NCBI RefSeq assembly: GCF_024305035.1
Contig: NZ_JAMWZB010000027.1
Coordinates: 1-64,000 of the forward strand
DNA length: 64,000 nt
From: Algoriphagus sp.
GTDB taxonomy: Bacteria; Bacteroidota; Bacteroidia; Cytophagales; Cyclobacteriaceae
Direction: 5' to 3'
The notes beneath the pieces are model-generated. The model was not told the origin of the DNA. It worked only from the letters and a program-made list of their open reading frames with translations, and did not search any database. Every line of letters begins with the position of its first letter. Position 1 is the first letter of the stretch. Position numbers and translations under genes: made by a program. Below, in pieces: positions 10,401-16,940 of the stretch.

Positions 10401-10570
10401 GTGCCTATGGGAAAATAATCCCAATTCATCCCATTGACCATAAAATCTTGTCCATCTACTTGAAGTCTCATTCCGCTTTCATCTTCAAGAATGGTTACTA
10501 GGGAGCTCTGTGCATCGGCTAACTTGATGGCGACTAAGAAAGCAAGCGCTGTTAGGTAGAGGTATTTCAT
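7430..10570 (-). CDS. Clan GH-A glycosidase fused to a C-terminal outer-membrane beta-barrel-like domain
   Basis: A 1046-residue secreted protein. The chosen ATG at 10570 gives a clean signal peptide ending ADAQ; an in-frame upstream start adds 18 non-signal residues. Residues of about 25-430 look like a clan GH-A TIM barrel, with LLGNEN giving probable acid/base Glu169 and LFTEFGA giving probable nucleophile Glu270. The exact family is not clear (GH2, GH5 or GH158-like). From about 470 to the end the sequence changes to alternating polar/aromatic strands separated by Gly/Asn/Asp-rich turns, ending RTYVHIYIGK, which is typical of an outer-membrane beta-barrel. It is first in the leftward glucan operon. 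The fusion suggests an enzyme anchored in, or feeding, an outer-membrane pore. The barrel call rests on pattern reading only. Confidence 0.72.
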   Translation of the reverse strand: MKYLYLTALAFLVAIKLADAQSSLVTILEDESGMRLQVDGQDFMVNGMNWDYFPIGTNFNYSLWRQPDDIIRAALDTEMSLLRNMGVNSIRIYTGIPAKWITYIYQKYGIYTMLNHSFGRYGLTLNGAWMANTEYADPRVRALLVKEVTDMVRQYQGTPGLLLYLLGNENNYGLFWGGAETEDIPIEDRESTVRALAMYKLFNEASLAMKEIDQGVPIAICNGDLLFLEIIKEECKDIDIFGTNMYRGASFGDAFDRVKAELNKPILFTEFGADAFNTLENAEDQERQAYYMVNNWKEIYENAAGLGKAGNSLGGYTFQFSDGWWKAGQTVELNIHNTEASWSNGGYTHDFVEGENNMNEEWFGIAAKGQTTPRGLYTLYPRAAYYALQQAHQFDPYSGTMTLQSLRNHFSSIDFMEAVLTARGDKAALQGEQANILSVSEFRAELSTFNTGGTLTTTPESPDPDQITFPNQQGFDHLQSFFVGVQANPSSNVRANVSFNVLGNVALNPIDEIFYETRGRPVTIQTQSGTQVADALGRLAVYQADYTWNHELFDLNGFYRTGHYHWGYEGDFFGLYPEANYGPNIDIYNALAPSGLELSGKKLLDGLKVAFGRELWWGANPAVLVKYRKQLGKTALSGIFHEDLDDPGVAVSSIAIPQPRTRRLTLTSETLFSENFKVELGGIWGGQPLVGREFQVVRNENGNFETFTDRIRPSDLWGGKIKFSFTKGKINWYGQAASQGLVANGGGDYTRTFTGWSLKDAGSGNKNNVLTGFTYTMGNFQVAPNFMWQKPLVDPIPGDIGGPARPRNILDDPFVVRSNRETVAGELLLTFDPTPGTWMYEWDNDMQEDAPFAASLGFVYRHLPTTMDAAIIFPGTGRVPVAANGAPPALDLWEVNTRIVSKINSRFGIIANLYGGNGQANGPDPRTIERFGGDVRVLYKDLKFSSFLKFNDWGPFDFHRDFNLTFPVQVMADISTSVGKQEWYMLPNTTMGVRFTWRSLDQYSPRYNPAQTVDVSGNRVPDPTAIGFPNGNEWELRTYVHIYIGK

Positions 10571-10958
10571 AACAATTTTAGTATAAAAGTATTTTTCGTT
10601 AGTATTTTTGAGGAGCGGTGTCAATCAAAAATCGTTGTAACTTAATCTTGATTGATTCAAAATGCCTCATTTCAGACTACATCAATTCTTTCATTTGAAT
10701 ACTACAAAACCTCAAAATTTGGCAGCGCAATCGATTTTTTAGATCAATTACTAGCTTACCTTTGAAATAAGCCCTAAAAGGAACCGGGATAAGCTGTAGG
10801 GTATCCTGTAGTAGATGAACTAGGAATCCTGGGTTTTCAGATTGATTTAAAAGTTACATAATTTATATTATGTTAAGTAAATAATTTTAAACCTCATATT
10901 TTCCAAATTATATTTACCTTCCGATCTGTAAAATCTATCGTTAAACCCTCCCATCCAA
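10571..10958. promoter_or_regulatory. Divergent promoter region between glucan operon and symporter
   Basis: This is a 388-base AT-rich gap with no convincing gene. On the plus strand TACCTTTG at 10757-10764 fits the Bacteroidota -7 element TAnnTTTG, but no good -33 TTTG precedes it. A perfect inverted repeat ACATAAT-N4-ATTATGT lies at 10856-10873, about 85 bases before the symporter start, and could be an operator. I did not find a clear leftward -7 element for the glucan operon. Confidence 0.4.
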
Positions 10959-12425
10959 ATGAAGTTCAGCCTGTCGACTTGGGGACTTTATCTAGGTCCT
11001 ATTAGCTTTTTTTTACTGCTCCTTATGGCAAAAGCGCCTGATTTAAGTACTGAAGGGCTAGCCATGTTAGGTTTAGCCGTTTGGATGGCGATTTGGTGGA
11101 TAACCGAAGCACTTCCTATTGCAGCCACGGCTTTTCTTCCGTTGATATGTATGCCTACGCTTGGGATTTTGCCAATTTCAGATGCCTCTGCCAATTACAT
11201 GCATCCCACCGTGATGCTTTACATGGGTGGATTTTTAATGGCAACTGGCATCGAAAAATGGAATTTGCATCGCAGAATTGCACTATCCATCATTCAATTC
11301 ATCGGAACGGATTTAAGGACTATTGTTTTGGGATTTGTTTTGGCTACGGGTTTTCTTTCCATGTGGATTTCAAATTCAGCCACTTCCCTGATGATGCTGC
11401 CTATTGGGTTAGCAGTAGTCAAACAGTTTCAAGATCAGTTACAAAATAGTGAATCTCTTTCCCTGAATTTGGGCAAAAACATCATGCTTGGGATTGCCTA
11501 CGGCGCTTCCATTGGCGGTATTGCCACCTTAATCGGGACCCCCACCAATACGATTTTAGTAGCGGTTATTGATGAGCTCTATGATTACACGATCGGTTTT
11601 AACGAATGGTTCTTTTTTGGCCTCCCCCTATCGCTTTTTCTTCTTTTTGTAACTTGGTATTATTTAATTCAATACGCCAATCCCCTCCCCAAAAAATTTA
11701 AACTGGCTGATGCGGGCACAATCGTTAAGGATCAATTAAGCGCTCTAGGCAAGATGAGTTATGAAGAAAAATCAGTACTGATTGTCTTTGGGCTGGTCTG
11801 TTTTTCGTGGATTTTTAGGCAATATCTGCTAGAACCCTTAATTCCAGCCATTAACGACACGATCATCGTCTTGACCGGAGTGGTACTCTTGTTTGTCCTC
11901 CCCGATTCAACTAAAACTAAAAGAATTCTAGATTGGAAAACTGCCGAACAGATTCCCTGGGGAATATTGATTCTTTTCGGAGGTGGTTTGGCATTGGCAG
12001 AAGGTTTTCAAGCCACAGGATTAGCAGAGTGGATCGGTCAAAAATTCACCTTGATCGAGGGGGTGGGTTTTATTGTTCTGCTTTTGATCATTGTCGCATC
12101 GGTAAATTTCCTCACCGAGGTCACATCAAATGTAGCAACCGCATCCATGTTGCTGCCCATTTTGGCCTCCGTTGCTTCCAAGCTGGACCTTCATCCTTTT
12201 GGACTAATGATCGGTGCGACTCTTGCGGCCAGTTGTGCCTTTATGCTGCCAGTAGCCACGCCACCCAATGCGGTGGTTTTCGGATCCGGCTTTTTACAAA
12301 TGAAAGACATGGTCAAAGCGGGATTTTGGCTAAATATGCTTTCAATCTTGCTGGTGACCCTGATGGTCTATTTCATCCTTCCTTGGCTTTGGAATATCGA
12401 TTTGAGGGAATTTCCGTTTGGTTAA
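10959..12425 (+). CDS. DASS/SLC13-family sodium-coupled anion symporter
   Basis: A 488-residue inner-membrane protein with about 11-12 hydrophobic helices. Both pseudo-symmetric DASS signatures are visible: SNSATSLMMLPIG near residue 143 and SNVATASMLLPIL near 390. In characterised members these Ser-Asn-Thr/Ala loops bind sodium and the carboxylate. GTPTNTILVAV and TPPNAVVFGSG, the paired GTP/TPP-type loops, are also present. Family substrates are C4-dicarboxylates, citrate or sulfate; the sequence does not decide between them. It is divergent from the glucan operon and is followed after 225 bases by a LytS-type kinase gene, so it may be a target of that two-component system. Confidence 0.88.
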   Translation: MKFSLSTWGLYLGPISFFLLLLMAKAPDLSTEGLAMLGLAVWMAIWWITEALPIAATAFLPLICMPTLGILPISDASANYMHPTVMLYMGGFLMATGIEKWNLHRRIALSIIQFIGTDLRTIVLGFVLATGFLSMWISNSATSLMMLPIGLAVVKQFQDQLQNSESLSLNLGKNIMLGIAYGASIGGIATLIGTPTNTILVAVIDELYDYTIGFNEWFFFGLPLSLFLLFVTWYYLIQYANPLPKKFKLADAGTIVKDQLSALGKMSYEEKSVLIVFGLVCFSWIFRQYLLEPLIPAINDTIIVLTGVVLLFVLPDSTKTKRILDWKTAEQIPWGILILFGGGLALAEGFQATGLAEWIGQKFTLIEGVGFIVLLLIIVASVNFLTEVTSNVATASMLLPILASVASKLDLHPFGLMIGATLAASCAFMLPVATPPNAVVFGSGFLQMKDMVKAGFWLNMLSILLVTLMVYFILPWLWNIDLREFPFG

Positions 12426-12548
12426 TTCCTTTTGGAGGAAATTCAGCTAGAATCTATCCCGAAATTATCCCTTTTCGTCCCATGAAGTTGAATGCCTTTT
12501 TTACTTCGATTAAGCTTGCATCAGTTTTAATCAAAATTCATTCAGACC

Positions 12549-12626
12549 ATGGAAAAGAAACGGGGATTTTACGCATTGATTTTCGTCGCTGTGCTTTACA
12601 ATCTCTTTTTAATCCTCTGGTCTTAA
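12549..12626 (+). CDS. Possible 25-residue single-helix membrane peptide
   Basis: A short ATG-started frame in the 225-base gap before the kinase gene encodes MEKKRGFYALIFVAVLYNLF followed by LILWS and a stop. A charged KKR start followed by about 18 hydrophobic residues is the classic layout of a small inner-membrane protein. A longer overlapping frame (ATG at 12482, ending 12670) covers the same bases, so this call rests only on composition and position. It may be a chance frame. Confidence 0.3.
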   Translation: MEKKRGFYALIFVAVLYNLFLILWS

Positions 12627-12650
12627 TCCCAAAACCTCATCCAAGCTCTT

Positions 12651-14069
12651 ATGAAATCCAAAAGTCTTGATTTTCGTCAAATTGAATGGTGGATCGTCAC
12701 CACAGCAACACTTATCGCATTCCTGTTCATTCTTTTTGGGTATCGTCCTCAATTTTACAATGACAATAATGCACAAGTCATTTTTAAGTTTGTCAGTAGA
12801 CTGGTGATTTTGGGGACGATTTATGCTGGATTTCATCTCATCCACATGGTTCTGATTCCTAAATTCATACGGGAAACAAAAAAGTGGCCTTCCCTCATCT
12901 GGATATTTTTAACAGGTTTGATTGCCTTTGGCACTAGTGCGCTTTTTGGCTTCAATGGGGGGTTAATCAAAAATCCTTTTCCTACGTTTTTTCTGGGAAT
13001 CATTGTTCTTTATGCCTGTTACCAAATTGGGGCACATCTACTCAGCCAAGCCTTGACCCCTCCCAAACTTCGCGATTTCCAATTTTATAATTATTCTCGT
13101 CTACTTTTAGGTTACCTTTTTACCTTGTTTTTCTTGATTCAGTTAAGTCCGATTTCTAGCCCCGGCCCTTCGATCATTTTTGGAATATTCCTGCCAGGAA
13201 TCTTTATTTCCAGCCTGTACAATTACTTTTTGGTTTACGGGAAAAGGAAAAAAGGTAAAATTGCACAGGCCCGTTTGTTTAACTGGGGTTTGGCAGCACT
13301 AATTCTTTTGATATTTCTCATCGTTTCTATTGATGAAAACCAAGAAGAAATTTTCTTTGTCGGCGGCTTAGGTGTAGTTGGCTTTATCCAGTTGATTTTC
13401 TTCCCTTTAACTTCTTTAATTTTTAAAAGACTTGAAGTGTATGCGGGTCAGATCACCGAACTTACCTATCAAGTTGATCAGGGTCAGGCCAATATGGAAT
13501 TTCTTCGTTCGCAGATCAATCCTCACTTTTTGTTCAATGCATTGAATACGCTCTATGCCAGTTCGCTGATGGAAAAGGCCGAAAAAACCTCTGATGGGAT
13601 TCAGAAACTGGGCGATATGATGCGCTTTATGCTTCATGAAAATCAATTGCCACGAATTCCCATTTCCCGGGAGATCGATTACCTGAGAAACTACATCGAT
13701 CTTCAGTTACTACGCTTTGGCAATCAAGCCAATTTGGACCTGGATTTCCAAATCAATCCTTCGGAATGCAAAGGTGAAATCGCCCCGATGCTGATCATTC
13801 CCTTTGTGGAAAATGCCTTCAAACATGGGATTTCAACCAAGGAGAAATCCTGGATCCGTTTAAATTTGAGATGTATTTCAGGTTCACTTCACTTGGACCT
13901 AGTCAATAGCGTGCATCCGGTTAAATCCAAGGAAAACGCTCGGGAAAGCTCAGGAATAGGTCTTGACAATCTAAAAAAACGTCTAAATTTAGTCTATCCA
14001 AATCGTCATCAACTCAATATCGTGAGTAATGATTCGGATTTCTTTGTTCATTTTTCTGTGCAATTATAG
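12651..14069 (+). CDS. LytS/YehU-type membrane sensor histidine kinase
   Basis: A 472-residue kinase. About seven hydrophobic segments fill residues 10-245, a coiled linker follows, and then the His_kinase (PF06580-type) domain. The phospho-acceptor motif NPHFLFNALN is near residue 291, the ATP-binding N-box PFVENAFKHG near 385, and the SSGIGLDNLKKRL G-box near 440. Such kinases act with LytTR response regulators, and one lies two genes downstream (15261-15932), separated only by a lipoprotein gene. No recognised ligand domain is seen, so the membrane region or the neighbouring lipoprotein may sense the signal. The ATG at 12651 is the first plausible start. Confidence 0.87.
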   Translation: MKSKSLDFRQIEWWIVTTATLIAFLFILFGYRPQFYNDNNAQVIFKFVSRLVILGTIYAGFHLIHMVLIPKFIRETKKWPSLIWIFLTGLIAFGTSALFGFNGGLIKNPFPTFFLGIIVLYACYQIGAHLLSQALTPPKLRDFQFYNYSRLLLGYLFTLFFLIQLSPISSPGPSIIFGIFLPGIFISSLYNYFLVYGKRKKGKIAQARLFNWGLAALILLIFLIVSIDENQEEIFFVGGLGVVGFIQLIFFPLTSLIFKRLEVYAGQITELTYQVDQGQANMEFLRSQINPHFLFNALNTLYASSLMEKAEKTSDGIQKLGDMMRFMLHENQLPRIPISREIDYLRNYIDLQLLRFGNQANLDLDFQINPSECKGEIAPMLIIPFVENAFKHGISTKEKSWIRLNLRCISGSLHLDLVNSVHPVKSKENARESSGIGLDNLKKRLNLVYPNRHQLNIVSNDSDFFVHFSVQL

Positions 14070-14117
14070 ATGTATGATTAGTCCATTTTATCCTAAAGTC
14101 CTCCTATCAAATTGAAT

Positions 14118-15257
14118 ATGAAATCACTCGGACCATTCCTTTCCCCTTTTCTTTTTCTATCCCTTTTCGCCTGTAATAACTCCCTTGACAAAGGTGCTCA
14201 ATCAGCACTTCGTACGATTCCATTTAGGCAGGCTCAAGCCATGGTTCACGCTGAACTGGTGGAAAATCAAGAATTTGTTTTGCTCAGCACAGCAGAAAAT
14301 GCACTTTTCAGTAGAGTAGATAAGCTTTTGGCAAGCAATGATCGGTTTTACCTTTTTGATCATCTTGATGATGCTGGAGTTTTGGTCTTTGACCGTGAAG
14401 GGAATTTTATTCAAAGCATCGGAGAATTTGGTGAAGGTCCTAATCAGTTAAAAACTATCGATGACTTTCAGGTTTTGGAAAATGGAGATGTTTTGATTTT
14501 AGATAAAATTCAAAAACGAATTATAACTTATAATTCGACAGGGAAATTTAAAGCAGCTACTTCAATTCCAGTTAATTCGGGTGGTTTTGTCAAGCAGGAG
14601 GATACATGGTTTTTGGCGATCAATTTTGATCATCAAAATCCAGATCTCATCCATAATCAAAAAATAGGTGTTTTTAACTCAACCTTTGATCCGGATAGCC
14701 TTTATTTTCACTATCCGTCAAATGTCCCGAATGCTAATGTTTATTACCACGCTGGTATACTTTCCCAAAGTCAAACATCAGTTGTTTACCATAGGCCCCC
14801 TAATGACACGATAGCCATTTTTTCTTCTACTGGAAAATTGGCAAACCAACTCGTTATCGATTTTGAAACCAATCGATTACCGGCTGAGGTCGTTTTTGAC
14901 TTCCAACTCCTGGATGATTTTCAACCGCAAGATCAGGTATTTCGTTACCTGCTAACTCCCGTCCTGCCGGTAAGTGATTATTTATTTGGAATGATCAGTG
15001 GTACCGATCGGACATTTTGGACATTTGCGCTCCATAGCAAAAGCATGAGTTTGTTAGTCCATAAAATTGATTTCGATGATTTTCATCTTCCTAAATTAAT
15101 TCTTCCTTCCGCAAATTTAGATAATAAGGCCATTGTGTCTTTAATCGACCCAGTCACCTTTAGGCAAGATTCGAATCCAGAAGCTTACCCTAAGGAAGTT
15201 CAAAACCACCTTAAAAAGGAAGGAACGGTTCTACTCCTTCAGTTTTTAAAACGCTAA
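14118..15257 (+). CDS. Six-bladed beta-propeller lipoprotein between kinase and regulator
   Basis: A 379-residue lipoprotein; I use the ATG at 14118 because the upstream in-frame TTG adds only two residues. The signal ends in LSLFAC. The body matches the Bacteroidota 6-bladed beta-propeller lipoproteins (BF3164/PF17170 type): repeated blades of the form VFDREGNFIQSIGEFGEGPN and LILDKIQKRIITYNSTGKF with NHL-like spacing. Function is unknown. It is encoded between a LytS kinase and its probable LytTR partner, 3 bases before the latter, so it may be a periplasmic or surface input protein for that system. It could simply be co-transcribed. Confidence 0.72.
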   Translation: MKSLGPFLSPFLFLSLFACNNSLDKGAQSALRTIPFRQAQAMVHAELVENQEFVLLSTAENALFSRVDKLLASNDRFYLFDHLDDAGVLVFDREGNFIQSIGEFGEGPNQLKTIDDFQVLENGDVLILDKIQKRIITYNSTGKFKAATSIPVNSGGFVKQEDTWFLAINFDHQNPDLIHNQKIGVFNSTFDPDSLYFHYPSNVPNANVYYHAGILSQSQTSVVYHRPPNDTIAIFSSTGKLANQLVIDFETNRLPAEVVFDFQLLDDFQPQDQVFRYLLTPVLPVSDYLFGMISGTDRTFWTFALHSKSMSLLVHKIDFDDFHLPKLILPSANLDNKAIVSLIDPVTFRQDSNPEAYPKEVQNHLKKEGTVLLLQFLKR

Positions 15258-15260
15258 CTA

Positions 15261-15932
15261 ATGATCAAATCAATCGCTATTGACGATGAGACCTATGCGT
15301 TGGAGGTAATCAAATCCTTGGCCGAGCGGGTTCCATTTCTGGAAATTGAAGCTACGTTTACCAATGCCATCGAGGGCTTGGAATATGCAAAGAATGGTTC
15401 TGTCCAATTGGTGTTTTTGGACATTAATATGCCGGATATTTCAGGAATTGATGTAGCTACTTTGCTCCCCAAAGACATTTTGATTGTATTCACCACCGCG
15501 TATTCAGAGTTTGCCGTCCAAGGGTTTGAGTTGGATGCCCTAGATTATTTGCTTAAACCGTTTAGTTTAAGTCGATTTCTGAAAGCCTGTCAAAAAGCCC
15601 AAGAGTGGCTCGATCTCAATACGGCATCCGACAACAGGTATACCTTTGTGAAAACCGCCGAAGGACAAATCAGAATTGATTTTGATGAGTTACATTTTTG
15701 CGAGGCCCAAGGCAATTACGTAACCTTCCAATCCAAAAGCCAAAAAGCAGTCAGCCGAATGACCTTGACTGAGGTAGAAACCATCCTTCCCGCTTACTTT
15801 ATTCGTTCCCATCGCTCCTATTTAGTCAACAAGCACCTGGTCCAAAAAATTGAACGCCATCAGATCTGGGTGGGGCCTTACAAAGTCCCTGTTAGCGGGT
15901 CCTATTACCAGGATTTGATAGCTAAAGTCTAG
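15261..15932 (+). CDS. LytTR-family response regulator
   Basis: A 223-residue regulator with an N-terminal receiver domain (acidic pocket IDDE at 7-10, phospho-acceptor Asp54 in FLDINMP, Thr in FTTAYS, Lys in LLKPF) and a C-terminal LytTR DNA-binding domain (about 125-223; FCEAQGNYV, RSHRSYLVN). It is the natural partner of the LytS-type kinase at 12651-14069. LytTR regulators bind direct repeats upstream of one or a few target genes, and the nearby symporter is a reasonable target. Its stop codon overlaps the stop of the convergent AraC gene. Confidence 0.92.
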   Translation: MIKSIAIDDETYALEVIKSLAERVPFLEIEATFTNAIEGLEYAKNGSVQLVFLDINMPDISGIDVATLLPKDILIVFTTAYSEFAVQGFELDALDYLLKPFSLSRFLKACQKAQEWLDLNTASDNRYTFVKTAEGQIRIDFDELHFCEAQGNYVTFQSKSQKAVSRMTLTEVETILPAYFIRSHRSYLVNKHLVQKIERHQIWVGPYKVPVSGSYYQDLIAKV

Positions 15933-16807
15933 CTGCCAAAACTGTTTATAAACTCCCGACGATATTCTCCTGGGGTTTGATTCATGCGCTCGCGAAATAG
16001 TTTGTTGAAATTTGAAAGAGTTAAAAAACCACTTTCATAGGCAACTTCACTGATATTTAGGTCCGTATCATGCAAAAGTTTGCAGGCATGCGAAATCCGT
16101 AAATCGGTCAAGAAGTCCGAAAATGATTTGTTTACTCGGGCTTTAAAAAATCGACTGAATGCACTGGGAGACAGATTGGCCAACGCAGCCACTTTTTCTA
16201 AACTAACTTTGGTTTGAAAGTGCTCCATGACATATTCATACACGTGACCCATTCGGTCCTTTTCGGACTCTTTATGCGTATTGATGTAAGCTGCATCTGC
16301 GATTTGTACACTTTCTGGGGAAGAGGCAATTGCCTCTAAAATTTGAATTAAACGGATGATCCTACCTACCCCTTTTTCATGTAGGAGTTCGATCATTTGA
16401 GTTTTGATCCATTGGTTGGTTTTTCCAAAAATCTCAATCCCTCGTTGGGACTTTTGGAGCATTGCTGCGATAGACTCAAACTCTTCTAATTCAAAGACCG
16501 AATTTCGTAAAAAATCCTCGGGAAAATAGATGACAATCCCATGGGTTTTCAAAGTGGAATTCGGTTTAAAATAGGCTTGATCATTTCTCCAGAGATGAGG
16601 TAGATTGGGGCCTGTCAAGACCATGTCCCCTTCTTTGAAGCTTTTCACATGATCGCCAATAAAACGGGTACCCCTACCTTCCAGAGCGGTAAATAATTGG
16701 TATTCTGAATGAAAATGCCAATTCACATCAAAGTAAGGGGCAATTAACTCCTTGATCACAAAAGCTTTATCCTGAGGGATCCTTGATTTTTTGACTGGTT
16801 TCTTCAC
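15929..16807 (-). CDS. AraC-family transcriptional regulator with cupin sensor
   Basis: A 292-residue regulator. Residues of about 15-100 form a cupin-like fold (FDVNWHFHSEYQLF, GDMVLTGPNLPHLW), the usual effector-binding part of sugar-responsive AraC proteins. The C-terminal 100 residues hold two helix-turn-helix units, KVSLEKVAALANLSPSAFSR and NISEVAYESGFLTLSNFNKL, ending in the family motif TPGEYR. It is divergent from the ThuA/dehydrogenase operon across 133 bases that contain phased AATACAGT repeats, so it probably controls that operon and itself. Effector unknown, probably a sugar. Its stop overlaps that of the convergent LytTR gene. Confidence 0.9.
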   Translation of the reverse strand: MKKPVKKSRIPQDKAFVIKELIAPYFDVNWHFHSEYQLFTALEGRGTRFIGDHVKSFKEGDMVLTGPNLPHLWRNDQAYFKPNSTLKTHGIVIYFPEDFLRNSVFELEEFESIAAMLQKSQRGIEIFGKTNQWIKTQMIELLHEKGVGRIIRLIQILEAIASSPESVQIADAAYINTHKESEKDRMGHVYEYVMEHFQTKVSLEKVAALANLSPSAFSRFFKARVNKSFSDFLTDLRISHACKLLHDTDLNISEVAYESGFLTLSNFNKLFRERMNQTPGEYRREFINSFGS

Positions 16808-16851
16808 TTAGTTATGCAGTATTCTTTTTGAAAACTAGTTAAAAATAACAA

Positions 16852-16912
16852 AATACAGTCAAAAATTAAGAGAATACAGTAAGGTAGAGTGGTGTTTTTT
16901 ATGGAATATAGT
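16852..16912. promoter_or_regulatory. Candidate AraC operator: phased AATACAGT direct repeats
   Basis: AATACAGT occurs at 16852-16859 and again at 16873-16880, exactly 21 bases apart (two helical turns). AATATAGT follows at 16905-16912, 32 bases on (about three turns). AraC proteins bind direct repeats spaced by about 21 bases, and this gap separates an AraC gene from its likely target operon. The assignment is inferred. Confidence 0.5.
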
Positions 16913-16940
16913 ACTTCGAAATTACCGTAAAGTTAAACCC

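Noticed and set aside
11933..12670. 245-codon frame overlapping the symporter gene in another frame
   Set aside because: The translation is rich in Cys, His and Arg without a recognisable fold, while the symporter frame has intact motifs through its end. Only the small part after 12425 remains open to question.
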